From Coriobacteriaceae bacterium (GTDB lineage Bacteria > Actinomycetota > Coriobacteriia > Coriobacteriales > Coriobacteriaceae), in NCBI GenBank assembly GCA_025993015.1, contig DAJPFV010000001.1, positions 186,001-250,000 of the forward strand: 64,000 nucleotides of DNA, read 5' to 3'. Position 1 is the stretch's first letter, and every line of letters begins with the position of its first letter. A program made the translations under genes and the position numbers. Below, piece by piece: positions 9,323 to 17,548 of the stretch. Under the pieces are notes generated by a model. The model ran no database searches and was not told where the DNA came from. It saw only the letters and a list, made by a program, of their open reading frames with translations.

Positions 9323-9357
9323 CTTTAATATTTATAAATATGCAGGTCAGCGAGGTG

Positions 9358-10299
9358 CTAGCGATGTGCCAGCGGGTGCGCCGCCAGATAGACCTCGGTC
9401 AGTTGCGTACGATCGACATGCGTGTAGATCTGCGTGGTCGATATATCGGCATGCCCCAAGATCTCCTGTAGCACACGGAGGTCTGCGCCGCCCGCAAGCA
9501 TATGGGTGGCAAAGGAGTGACGCAGCGTATGGGGATGGAGCCCCACCAGTCCCACCTGGCGCCCGTAGCGCTCACAGATGGCATGGATGCCCTGGCGCGA
9601 CAGACGGCGGCCGTTCTTATTTAAAAAGACCGCCGAGGTCTCGGTTCCGCGGGCATGGACCGCCAAGCGAGAACGCCCCTCAGTTACATAGAGCGTCAGA
9701 GCTCGCGCCGCGCTTCCCACCAGCGGTGACAGGCGTTCCTTTGAGCCCTTACCGCGAACGAGCACAAAGCCATCGTCGATATGGATATCGCCCACATCGA
9801 GCCCCACCAACTCGCTCACACGTAAGCCGCATCCGTAGAGCACTTCCAAGATGGCATGGTCGCGCAAGCCCATCTCGCCCTCGGGGAAGTCTTGATCGAG
9901 CAGCGCCGAGACATCCTCCACCGATAGATACTCCGGCAAACGCTCAGCCTTTTTAGGCAGGCGCAACGCCGCCGTTGGATTTTGGGCCACAGCCCCATCG
10001 CGCACCAAAAAGGCATGCAGGCCCTTCACGGCCGCAAGCGCACGCTCCACCGAGGCATCGGAATAGCCCCCATCGCGACGGTCGGCGACAAAGCCCTCCA
10101 CGACCTGACGGGTCACCTCTTCAAAAGACACAATACCCGCCCGCTCCAGATAGGCGCAGTACGTCGTCAGGTCACGACGGTAGGCCGCAATCGTGTTGCG
10201 CGCCAAACCCCGCTCGACCGCGAGGTAATCGAGATACTCCCCCGCCGCCACGGCGAGCGACGAGGGAGTAGCTTCGGTATGTTCCTTATTCGCCGGCAC
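9358..10299 (-). CDS. xerD: Tyrosine recombinase XerD-like
   Basis: Site-specific tyrosine recombinase, probably one of the pair that resolves chromosome dimers at dif. I place the start at a GTG 2 bases after the pyrG stop, which gives 313 residues, the normal Xer length. The longer open frame would overlap pyrG and has no family resemblance. The SAM-like N-terminal domain (EYLDYLAVERGLARNTIAAYRRDL) is followed by the catalytic domain: GCGLRVSELV, HPHTLRHSFATHML, a later His in GHADISTTQ and the nucleophile Tyr in QIYTHV. All active residues are present. XerC cannot be excluded. Confidence 0.88.
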   Translation of the reverse strand: MPANKEHTEATPSSLAVAAGEYLDYLAVERGLARNTIAAYRRDLTTYCAYLERAGIVSFEEVTRQVVEGFVADRRDGGYSDASVERALAAVKGLHAFLVRDGAVAQNPTAALRLPKKAERLPEYLSVEDVSALLDQDFPEGEMGLRDHAILEVLYGCGLRVSELVGLDVGDIHIDDGFVLVRGKGSKERLSPLVGSAARALTLYVTEGRSRLAVHARGTETSAVFLNKNGRRLSRQGIHAICERYGRQVGLVGLHPHTLRHSFATHMLAGGADLRVLQEILGHADISTTQIYTHVDRTQLTEVYLAAHPLAHR

Positions 10300-10301
10300 C
10301 C

Positions 10302-11963
10302 TTAGTCCGTAGCGAGGTTCATGGGCGTCACCTGCAGACGGTCGACACCCTCGTGCTGGCCGATCGAAGCGCGCACGAACTCGCGGAACAGCGGCTGCGG
10401 GTTGGTCGGGCGGCTCTTGAACTCGGGATGAGCCTGGGTTGCCACATACCACGGATGCACGTCGCGCGGCAGCTCGACCATCTCGACCAGGCGCTCGTCG
10501 GGCGACAGACCCGAGATAACCAAGCCGGCGTCCTCGAGCTGGTCACGGAAGGCGTTGTTGAACTCAAAGCGATGACGGTGACGCTCGTAGACGAGCTCCT
10601 CGCCATATGCCTCGCGAGCAAGGGTATCGGCGGCGAGCTTGCACGGATAGGCGCCCAGGCGCATGGTGCCGCCCTTCTCGGTCACGTCCTCCTGCGAGCT
10701 CATCAGATCGATGACGCTAAACGGGCCGTCCGGATCGAACTCGGAGGAGCTGGCGCCGGCAAGGCCGACGACGTTGCGGGCGAACTCGCACACGGCCACC
10801 TGCATACCCAGGCAAATGCCCAGATACGGAATCTTGTGCTCACGGGCAAACTCGGCCGCGAGGATCTTGCCCTCCAGGGCGCGCTTGCCAAAGCCGCCGG
10901 GGACCAGGATGCCCGAGGCGTCGCCCAAAACCTCGGAGACATTCTGCTCGTCGAGGCTCTCGCCGTCGACCAGCTGGACGTCCACATGGCGATCGTAGAA
11001 GACGCCCGCATGGTGCAGGGCCTCGATAACCGACAGGTACGCATCGGGCAGCTGCGTGTACTTGCCCACGACGGCGATCTTCACCTTGTCGGCGTGATGG
11101 TTGGCGTGATTCTGTTTGCGCAGGAACTCATTCCACTCGCTCATGTCGCGCTCACGCGGGTCCAGACCCAAGCGCTCGCAAATGCGCAGGTCAAAGTCCT
11201 GCTCGGCAAGCAGCTGCGGAACATCGTAAATGCTCGCGCAGTCCTCGTTGGTAAAGACACAATCGGTGTCGACGTCGCAGAAGCTTGCGATCTTTCCGCG
11301 GATAGCGTCATCGATATGGTGGTCGGAGCGCAGCACGATGATATCGGGCTGGATGCCAAAGCTGCGGAGCTCCTTGACGGAATGCTGCGTGGGCTTGGTC
11401 TTGACCTCGTGGGCGGCGGCGATATAGGGAACGAGCGACACGTGGATGTAGCAGACGTTCTCGGGGCCGGCCTCCTTGCGGTACTGACGGATGGCCTCGA
11501 CAAACGGTTGGGACTCGATGTCGCCGATCGTGCCGCCCAGCTCGGTGATGACTACATCGGAGCCGGTCTGCTCCTCGATGCGGCGGAACTTGTCCTTAAT
11601 GGCATTGGTGACGTGAGGAATCACCTGCACGGTACCGCCCAAAAAGTCGCCGCGACGCTCGCGGGCGATCAAGCTCTTATAGATGGCGCCGGTCGTAAAG
11701 TTGGAATCGCGGGTCAGGTTCTCATCAATAAAGCGCTCGTAATGACCCAGGTCCAGGTCGGACTCGTAACCATCCTCGGTAACGAAGACCTCACCATGCT
11801 GGAAGGGGCTCATGGTACCGGGGTCGACGTTCAGATACGGATCGGCCTTCTGCATCATTACTTTGTAGCCACGCGACTTGAGCAGACGGCCCAGCGAGGC
11901 CGCGGTGATACCCTTGCCCAGGGACGAAACCACGCCACCGGTTACGAACACATGCTTGGTCAT
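10302..11963 (-). CDS. pyrG: CTP synthase
   Basis: Makes CTP from UTP, ATP and glutamine. It has 553 residues in two domains. The N-terminal synthetase domain starts KHVFVTGGVVSSLGKG and contains KADPYLNVDPGTMSP and the GGTIGDIES motif. The C-terminal class I glutamine amidotransferase domain has GICLGMQ with the catalytic Cys and QAHPEFKSRP with the His and Glu. The stop is 2 bases from the xerD start, so the two are probably transcribed together. Confidence 0.97.
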   Translation of the reverse strand: MTKHVFVTGGVVSSLGKGITAASLGRLLKSRGYKVMMQKADPYLNVDPGTMSPFQHGEVFVTEDGYESDLDLGHYERFIDENLTRDSNFTTGAIYKSLIARERRGDFLGGTVQVIPHVTNAIKDKFRRIEEQTGSDVVITELGGTIGDIESQPFVEAIRQYRKEAGPENVCYIHVSLVPYIAAAHEVKTKPTQHSVKELRSFGIQPDIIVLRSDHHIDDAIRGKIASFCDVDTDCVFTNEDCASIYDVPQLLAEQDFDLRICERLGLDPRERDMSEWNEFLRKQNHANHHADKVKIAVVGKYTQLPDAYLSVIEALHHAGVFYDRHVDVQLVDGESLDEQNVSEVLGDASGILVPGGFGKRALEGKILAAEFAREHKIPYLGICLGMQVAVCEFARNVVGLAGASSSEFDPDGPFSVIDLMSSQEDVTEKGGTMRLGAYPCKLAADTLAREAYGEELVYERHRHRFEFNNAFRDQLEDAGLVISGLSPDERLVEMVELPRDVHPWYVATQAHPEFKSRPTNPQPLFREFVRASIGQHEGVDRLQVTPMNLATD

Positions 11964-12021
11964 ATTGAGTTACCTGCGCTTCCCGTAGAAGTTGTTTATC
12001 CACATCTTACGGGTCTTCATT

Positions 12022-12050
12022 GTAATACTCGCGCCGCGGACCGTTCGCAA
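12022..12050 (-). promoter_or_regulatory. Probable pyrG promoter
   Basis: On the minus strand -35 TTGCGA (12050-12045) and -10 TATTAC (12027-12022) are spaced 17 bases, about 60 bases before the pyrG ATG. It lies downstream of the terminator of the preceding gene, so pyrG needs its own promoter here. Confidence 0.5.
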
Positions 12051-12092
12051 TTTTTCTCGCGTGCGATTGCATTTCTCAATCTTGAAACAAAA

Positions 12093-12117
12093 CGCCGCCC
12101 GGTTTCCCAGGCGGCGT
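12093..12117 (-). terminator. Terminator of the small winged-helix gene
   Basis: On the minus strand a GCCGCC-rich stem closed over a short loop (CGCCGCC with GGCGGCG) is followed by TTTTGTTTC. It separates the gene at 12142-12480 from the pyrG promoter. Confidence 0.75.
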
Positions 12118-12141
12118 CGCTATGGCAAGGGTTACATGCTG

Positions 12142-12480
12142 CTATCGATCAGCAACCTCGTCCTCAAGCATTTCTTGAACGAGCATGCCGGTACGGACGC
12201 CCTCAAGATACCACTCGCCACGTTCGGTGAGGCAAATGCCATTTGCAAGCTGACCGCCGTCGTCGCTATAACGCGAGACGACATCAATCATGCCTTCGGA
12301 ATCCAAGCGATCGATTGCGGCGCGGGCACGATACGGCGAAACCCCCACGCGCTCGGCAAGCGTTTTGCGCGAGAAACCATACGGCCCGCCATTGTCTTCG
12401 GTTTGCTGGTCGATCTCCATCAACACCAGCACCTCGACACGCTTCATATCGTTGACACTCGCACGACCCTTGCCCGCCAT
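12142..12480 (-). CDS. Small winged-helix DNA-binding protein
   Basis: A 112-residue protein, probably cytoplasmic. I chose the ATG at 12480 because GAGGAGG lies 6 bases upstream of it; the open frame continues further but without a better site. The middle (FSRKTLAERVGVSPYRARAAIDRLDSEGMIDVVSRY) reads as a helix-turn-helix and wing. The end resembles PadR/MarR-type regulators in layout, with a terminal helix. No ligand pocket is recognisable and no target is obvious. It has its own terminator. The specific family is uncertain. Confidence 0.7.
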   Translation of the reverse strand: MAGKGRASVNDMKRVEVLVLMEIDQQTEDNGGPYGFSRKTLAERVGVSPYRARAAIDRLDSEGMIDVVSRYSDDGGQLANGICLTERGEWYLEGVRTGMLVQEMLEDEVADR

Positions 12481-12669
12481 AGCAGCCTCCTCAAACCGAG
12501 CACGAGCATCTAACGCGCCGTGCGCGACCGACACACCTCACGATGGCAGGTAATATCCATCATGCGGCATCCCGCTAAGGATGAAACAGTTACGGTTATT
12601 GTATACCGCTCAAATTGTTTCTAGGCAGGTAAACAGCTATTTTTCGCCGAAATAGGCGCTTTATTGATC

Positions 12670-12706
12670 AAAAAGCCGTACCGGGCGCTAACCCGATACG
12701 GCCAAA
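12670..12706 (-). terminator. Terminator of the DUF1846 gene
   Basis: On the minus strand GCCGTATCGGG and CCCGGTACGGC pair with one G-T wobble around a TTAGCG loop, followed by TTTTTGATC. Confidence 0.8.
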
Positions 12707-12736
12707 ATGCAATGCAATTACCGCGGTGCTTCAAAC

Positions 12737-14242
12737 TTAGCGATGGAAGAAACCGCGGCGCTCAAACTTGGGCTCGCAGCACACGTTGATACCCAGTTTG
12801 CGCAGTACCGTCTCGTCCGTCGGCGAGATAATCACGCTAAAGAAGGCATCGCAACCGCGCAGCTGCTCCAGGCCCGAAAGGACGCGAGCGGCCGTCTCAC
12901 TCGTGGCCGAGGTGATCGACAGCGCCATAAGCGTCTCGTCGGTGTGGAGGCGCGGGTTTTTGCTGCCCAGGAAATGCGTCTTGAGCTTGCTGATGGGCTC
13001 GATCGCTTCATCGCTAATGACCTCGAGCTCAAGGTCGACGCCCGAGACATGCTTAAGTGCATTCATGATGAGCGAGCTCGCAGCGCCCAGGCGCGTGGAA
13101 GTCTTGCCGGTCACCACGGAGCCATCGGGCATAACCATGGCACCCACGGGACCACCCGTCAGCTGCTCCCTGGTGAGGGCCGCCGAGCGCGCCGGTGAGT
13201 AGTTCTTATCGATGCCGGCTTTCTTCATAATGATCTTGAGACGGTCGACTTGCTCATCGCCCACGCCGGTACGGCGCACATTTTCGACCGCGGTAAAGTA
13301 GCGGCGGACGATCTCCATCTTGGAAGCGTCGCGGCAGGCATCGTCATCGGTGATGGCAAAGCCGACCATATTGACGCCCATGTCCGTAGGACTCTGGTAG
13401 GGGCTCTTGCCCAGGATCTTTTCCATCAGAGCACGGACCACCGGGAAGGCCTCGACGTCGCGGTTGTAGTTGACCGTGGTCTTGTTATAGGCCTCAAGGT
13501 GGAAGGAGTCGATGATATTGGCATCGTCGAGGTCCGCCGTGGCCGCCTCGTAGGCGATGTTGACCGGATGCGTGAGGGGAAGGTTCCAGACCGGGAAGGT
13601 CTCGAACTTGGCATAGCCGGCGGCCGTGCCATGCTTGTGCTCGTGATAGAGCTGAGACAGGCAGGTGGCAAGCTTGCCCGAGCCAGGACCGGGGGCAGTG
13701 ACCACGACGAGCGGTCGGGTGGTCTCGACAAACTCATTCTTGCCGTAGCCATCGTCGGACACGATCAGATCGACATCGTGCGGATACCCCTCGATGGGAT
13801 AGTGCAGCTTGGCGGGAATACCGAGCGCGTTCAGGCGGTTGCGGAACACATCGGCAGCAGGCTGGCCGGCGTACTGGGTGATGACCACAGCCGCGACAGC
13901 AAAGCCGTTGCCGCGGAACAGGTCAACCAGGCGCAGCACATCCTCGTCATAGGTAATGCCGAGGTCACCACGAGCCTTGTTTTTCTCGATGTGGTTTGCG
14001 TTGATCGCGATGATAACCTCGACATCGTCGGCGATGCTCTTGAGCATGCGGAACTTGCTGTCCGGTTCAAAACCCGGCAGCACGCGGCTCGCATGATAGT
14101 CATCGAACAGCTTACCGCCAAACTCCAAATAGAGCTTGCCACCAAACTGCGAGATGCGCTCCTTAATGTGAGCAGCCTGCAGCTCGATATACTTCGCGTT
14201 GTCGAAACCCTGGCGCATATATGGCTCCCGTCCCGTTTCCAT
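12737..14242 (-). CDS. DUF1846 family protein
   Basis: A 501-residue cytoplasmic protein of the DUF1846 family, whose biochemical role is not settled. I recognise it from QGFDNAKYIELQAAHIKERI at the N-terminus, the LYLEFGGKLFDDYHASRVLPGF stretch, APGPGSGKLATCLSQLYHE (a P-loop-like GPGSGKLAT) and FETFPVWNLPLTHPVN. It is full length. A terminator follows and the next upstream gene is more than 500 bases away, so it is probably monocistronic. I infer nucleotide binding from the P-loop-like segment only. Confidence 0.85.
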   Translation of the reverse strand: METGREPYMRQGFDNAKYIELQAAHIKERISQFGGKLYLEFGGKLFDDYHASRVLPGFEPDSKFRMLKSIADDVEVIIAINANHIEKNKARGDLGITYDEDVLRLVDLFRGNGFAVAAVVITQYAGQPAADVFRNRLNALGIPAKLHYPIEGYPHDVDLIVSDDGYGKNEFVETTRPLVVVTAPGPGSGKLATCLSQLYHEHKHGTAAGYAKFETFPVWNLPLTHPVNIAYEAATADLDDANIIDSFHLEAYNKTTVNYNRDVEAFPVVRALMEKILGKSPYQSPTDMGVNMVGFAITDDDACRDASKMEIVRRYFTAVENVRRTGVGDEQVDRLKIIMKKAGIDKNYSPARSAALTREQLTGGPVGAMVMPDGSVVTGKTSTRLGAASSLIMNALKHVSGVDLELEVISDEAIEPISKLKTHFLGSKNPRLHTDETLMALSITSATSETAARVLSGLEQLRGCDAFFSVIISPTDETVLRKLGINVCCEPKFERRGFFHR

Positions 14243-14325
14243 TTAATGTTCTAGGCGATTATAACGGAGCCCGCCCTCCCCGATACCCAGACCATCAACA
14301 GGCACCAACCAAACACGCCATCGAT

Positions 14326-14394
14326 AAGTTGCGGTGAAATAGTTCCCGTTTAACCCCTCAAGACGGCCAAACAGGAACTATTCCACCGCAACTT
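14326..14394. repeat. Imperfect 26 bp inverted repeat upstream of DUF1846
   Basis: The arms 14326-14351 (starting AAGTTGCGGTGAAATAG) and 14369-14394 are complementary with two mismatches, around a 17-base loop. On the plus strand CCCCTTTTTGG follows. It lies in the 580-base gap between the antiporter and the DUF1846 gene, where I see no protein-coding gene. Confidence 0.6.
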
Positions 14395-14571
14395 CCCCTT
14401 TTTGGTTCAAACAAACCTGGCCTTTGTATCAATAATGGAAACGTCGCAGGTTGAGCATAAGCCAGCGAAAGCCCGCCAGAGTAGGCAAAGCGCCCTCTGC
14501 ACCAACAATGGAAAGCGCCGCAGGCAGAGGACGGACAGCGAGCGCCGTCCAGAACGTACAAGTTGGCATGA

Positions 14572-14612
14572 AAAAGGCGAGGCATAGACCTTTTGGTCAT
14601 GCCTTGCCTTTT
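14572..14612. terminator. Bidirectional terminator-like hairpin
   Basis: AAAAGGCGAGGCATAGACC (14572-14590) and GGTCATGCCTTGCCTTTT (14595-14612) pair almost completely, with A and T runs on either side. It probably ends transcription of the arginine block on the minus strand. Confidence 0.65.
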
Positions 14613-14654
14613 GAATGACAAATTGTCGTCCTGGGCGGCGCGCAGCGTCGACTG

Positions 14655-14757
14655 GTTGCGCGGTTCGTAGAACCGCGCAACATAAGTGCGCCCCCTCCCG
14701 CGCACGGAACGGGAGGGGGCTAAAGGTAGGAGTCTACCGGTGGGTTGACCCCACCGG
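14655..14757 (-). other. Cluster of three tight hairpins in the 3' region of the antiporter gene
   Basis: Three adjacent perfect hairpins: a 12 bp stem GTTGCGCGGTTC with a 3-base loop (14655-14681), an 11 bp stem GCCCCCTCCCG (14690-14720) and an 8 bp stem CCGGTGGG (14737-14757). None is followed by a T run. They sit 66-168 bases after the antiporter stop, before the terminator-like hairpin. They could be a structured 3' UTR or a small RNA. Confidence 0.5.
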
Positions 14758-14822
14758 ACAGACGATGACCAGATGATCCTTTACAGGATCGTCAAGGTTT
14801 CCGTGGGGTACCCGTTGGGTAC

Positions 14823-16301
14823 TTAGAGCAACACGCAGGCGACGGTCAGGATGATGGCGCAGACGACGGAGAGCGCGACGATGAGCTTAAGGGCAAACTT
14901 GAGCCAGGTCGTCCACTCGATCTTGGCCAGGGCGAGACCGCCCATGATGGCACCGGAGGTCGGGGTGAACAGGTTCACGACACCGATAGCAGCGGAGAAG
15001 ATCATGACCATGACCTCGGGCGAGAAGCCGAGCTTAACAGCCAGCGGTCCCATGATGGGCATGGAGACGGTAGCCATACCAGAGGTCGAGGGGATCAGGA
15101 AGGACAGGCCGAAGTAGACCAGGAAGCTCATGGGAGCGAAGATCACGCCGGACAGGCCAGCCAGGGCATTGGCGGCAGCGTCGAGGACGAAGACGTCGAG
15201 GCCGGTGTTAGCCATGAGGACGGAGATACCACGGGCGAGGGCGATGACGAGAACAACGGACATCATGTCGGCAGCGCCGGTGATGAAGGTGTTAACGATC
15301 TGCTTCTCGGACAGGCCACCGATGATACCGATCAGGACGGCCATGAGGAAGAACCAGGTGGAAGCCTCGTCGAAGTACCACTGGCCAATGGGCAGGCCGG
15401 TGATCAGGGCAGACCAGCCCTGGACGACGGCGTTACCGTCGGCGTCGTAGACAGCGCCAGCGTCGAAGAAGTTGGCGACGCCCTCGTTGAGGTCGGCCAG
15501 CGGAATGAAGCCGACGATCATGACGACGAAGGTGAAGGCGAAGGCGATCAGAACACCCTTCTGACGACCGGTGAGCTTGACCTCCTTGTGGACCTCGGAA
15601 GCAGCCTTGCCGTGAGCCTCTTCGGCGTCCTTGAGCTCCTGCATCGACAGGATGGTGGAACCCTTGTCAGCCTTGACCTTCTTGGCATAGTTCATCACGA
15701 AGACGATGGACATAGCGGTGGTGACAATCCACAGGACGGCACCGAGGCCGATGATGATGGACTGGTTGACCTCAATGCCAACGCCGGTCAGAGCGTCGAC
15801 GGCAGCACCGACGGCGAACGGGTTAACCGTGGAGCCCAAGCAGCCGCAGCCAGCGCCGAGCAGGACGGTAGCGGCGCCGACCATGGGGTCGAAGCCGGCG
15901 GCCATCATGGTAGCGGCGAGCAGGGCGTAGAAGGGAACGGTCTCCTCGCACATACCATAGGTGGTACCACCGAGGGAGAAGATGAGCATAAGGACAGGAA
16001 CGAGCATGATCTCGTTGCCCTTAAGCTTCTGCACCAGAACGGCGATGCCGTTGTCCAGGGCGCCGGTCTCGGTCATCATACCGAGGAAGCCGCCCAGGAT
16101 CATAACGAAGAGGCAGACGGGCAGAGCGTCAGCGAAGCCCAGGATCGGGGCGGTGCAGAAATCGCTCAGGCGGGCTGCGGTAACCGCGCCGCCGGACGTG
16201 CCGGAGACGATAACGGTAATCACTGCAACAATTGCCAGCAGAGCTAGAAGAATGGTGAACGATGAAGGCATACCGCGCTTTTTCTTAGCGGTCTCAGTCA
16301 T
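14823..16301 (-). CDS. YfcC/ArcD-type amino acid carrier, probable arginine-ornithine antiporter
   Basis: Integral membrane carrier of the YfcC family (anaerobic C4-dicarboxylate carrier superfamily), with about 12 hydrophobic segments. It has 492 residues from the ATG at 16301, which has a GGGGGG-type site 9 bases upstream; an ATG at 16328 is also possible. Motifs include GTTYGMCEETVPFY, GCGCLGSTVNPFAVG and LIPSTSGMATVSMPIMGPLA. It is directly downstream of ornithine carbamoyltransferase and arginine deiminase, so exchange of arginine for ornithine is the likely role. Substrate is inferred from context. Confidence 0.85.
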   Translation of the reverse strand: MTETAKKKRGMPSSFTILLALLAIVAVITVIVSGTSGGAVTAARLSDFCTAPILGFADALPVCLFVMILGGFLGMMTETGALDNGIAVLVQKLKGNEIMLVPVLMLIFSLGGTTYGMCEETVPFYALLAATMMAAGFDPMVGAATVLLGAGCGCLGSTVNPFAVGAAVDALTGVGIEVNQSIIIGLGAVLWIVTTAMSIVFVMNYAKKVKADKGSTILSMQELKDAEEAHGKAASEVHKEVKLTGRQKGVLIAFAFTFVVMIVGFIPLADLNEGVANFFDAGAVYDADGNAVVQGWSALITGLPIGQWYFDEASTWFFLMAVLIGIIGGLSEKQIVNTFITGAADMMSVVLVIALARGISVLMANTGLDVFVLDAAANALAGLSGVIFAPMSFLVYFGLSFLIPSTSGMATVSMPIMGPLAVKLGFSPEVMVMIFSAAIGVVNLFTPTSGAIMGGLALAKIEWTTWLKFALKLIVALSVVCAIILTVACVLL

Positions 16302-16402
16302 GGTTCTCATCCCCCCTTCATGAATCATTTAACTTTCTCGCGCGAAGCGGATCTTCCGTGCCGTGCCCACCGCCCGACGCGAGATATTTACCAGACAAAG
16401 CC

Positions 16403-16432
16403 GCTCGGGGTGTGCAGCAATACACCCCGAGC
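16403..16432 (-). terminator. Hairpin between ornithine carbamoyltransferase and antiporter
   Basis: Perfect 11 bp stem GCTCGGGGTGT/ACACCCCGAGC with an 8-base loop, followed on the minus strand by GGCTTTGTC. The short T run suggests partial termination, which would lower antiporter expression relative to the enzymes. Confidence 0.65.
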
Positions 16433-16448
16433 GAGATGCTAGATGCTC

Positions 16449-17444
16449 TTACTTGAGCGTGGCGTACATGACAGCCTTGATGGTGTGCATGCGGTTCTCG
16501 GCCTCGTCGAAGACCTTGGAAGCGGGGCTCTCGAAGACCTCGTCGGTGACCTCCTGCTCGGTGATGCCGAACTGCTCGCACTTCTCGGCGCCAATCGTGG
16601 TGTTGGTGTCGTGGAAGCTAGGCAGGCAGTGCAGGAAGATGGCACCCGGGTTGGCCATAGCCATGACCTCGGAGGTAACGCGATACGGGGTGAGCTGAGC
16701 GATGCGCTCGGCCCAGACCTCGTCGGGCTCGCCCATGGAGACCCACACGTCGGTGTAGATAACGTCGGCACCGGTGACGCCGTCCTTGACGTCGGTGGTC
16801 AGCTTGATGGTGCAGCCATTGGCCTCGGCGATGGGCTTGCAGGCCTCGATGACGTCGTCAGCGGGCATGCACTCCTCGGGGCCGCAGGCCACGAAGTTCA
16901 TACCGAGCTTGGAGCAGACAACCATGAGGGAGCGAGCAACGTTGTTCTTGCAGTCACCCATGAAGACGAGGGTCTTGCCCTTGATGTCGTAGTTGAAGTT
17001 CTCCTGGACGGTCAGGATGTCGGCAAGCATCTGGGTGGGGTGCCACTCGGTGGTCAGGCCGTTCCACACGGGCACGCCGGACTTGGCAGCGAGCTCCTCG
17101 ACATCGTCCTGGGCAAAGCCACGGAACTCGATGCCGTCATACATGCGGCCGAGAACGCGGGCGGTGTCCTCGATGGACTCCTTCTTGCCCATCTGCGACG
17201 AACCGGGATCGAGGTAGGTGACGCCCATGCCCAGATCCATGCCGCCGACCTCGAAGGCGCAGCGGGTACGAGTGGAGGTCTTCTGGAAGAGCAGAACGAT
17301 GTTCTTGCCCTCGAGATAGCGGTGCGGAACGCCAGCGCGCTTCATGTCCTTGAAGTTCTTGGAAAGCTTGAGCAGGTACTCGATCTCCTCGGTGGTGAGG
17401 TCGAGAAGCTTGAGGAAGCTACGGCCGGAGAGGTTAACACCCAT
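16449..17444 (-). CDS. argF: Ornithine carbamoyltransferase (catabolic context)
   Basis: Interconverts ornithine plus carbamoyl phosphate and citrulline. It has 331 residues. The carbamoyl-phosphate site STRTRCAFEV is near residue 55. Other family motifs are RMYDGIEFRG, HPTQMLADILT, FMGDCKNNVARS and HCLPSFHDT. It follows arginine deiminase in the same direction, so it probably works in the phosphorolytic (arcB-type) direction of the deiminase pathway. No carbamate kinase gene is present next to it. The 105-base gap to the deiminase holds a hairpin. Confidence 0.94.
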   Translation of the reverse strand: MGVNLSGRSFLKLLDLTTEEIEYLLKLSKNFKDMKRAGVPHRYLEGKNIVLLFQKTSTRTRCAFEVGGMDLGMGVTYLDPGSSQMGKKESIEDTARVLGRMYDGIEFRGFAQDDVEELAAKSGVPVWNGLTTEWHPTQMLADILTVQENFNYDIKGKTLVFMGDCKNNVARSLMVVCSKLGMNFVACGPEECMPADDVIEACKPIAEANGCTIKLTTDVKDGVTGADVIYTDVWVSMGEPDEVWAERIAQLTPYRVTSEVMAMANPGAIFLHCLPSFHDTNTTIGAEKCEQFGITEQEVTDEVFESPASKVFDEAENRMHTIKAVMYATLK

Positions 17445-17508
17445 GGTTCATTTCCTTTCGAAAAAATGAATTACGTAAGTATTAGTGTTGCCCGTTTGAC
17501 GGGCGAAA

Positions 17509-17537
17509 CCGGTGCGGTTGTAGGGGGACCGCACCGG
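17509..17537 (-). terminator. Hairpin after the first arginine deiminase
   Basis: 10 bp perfect stem CCGGTGCGGT/ACCGCACCGG with a 9-base loop; on the minus strand TTTCGCCC follows. It is probably a weak terminator or RNA-stabilising element between arcA and argF. Confidence 0.55.
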
Positions 17538-17548
17538 AAACGGAAAGA

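Noticed and set aside
8832..9956. Plus-strand frame covering the mraZ promoter region and part of xerD
   Set aside because: Pro/Arg/His-rich shadow of GC skewed DNA; it crosses the promoter and terminator of real genes.
10300..10452. N-terminal extension of xerD into pyrG
   Set aside because: The extra codons are the pyrG C-terminus in another frame and show no recombinase features; a GTG just after the pyrG stop gives the normal length.
14358..14705. Open frame of 115 codons on the minus strand downstream of the antiporter
   Set aside because: It runs through several hairpins and an inverted repeat, has no ribosome site and an odd Cys/Arg/Ser-rich composition; better read as non-coding structure.
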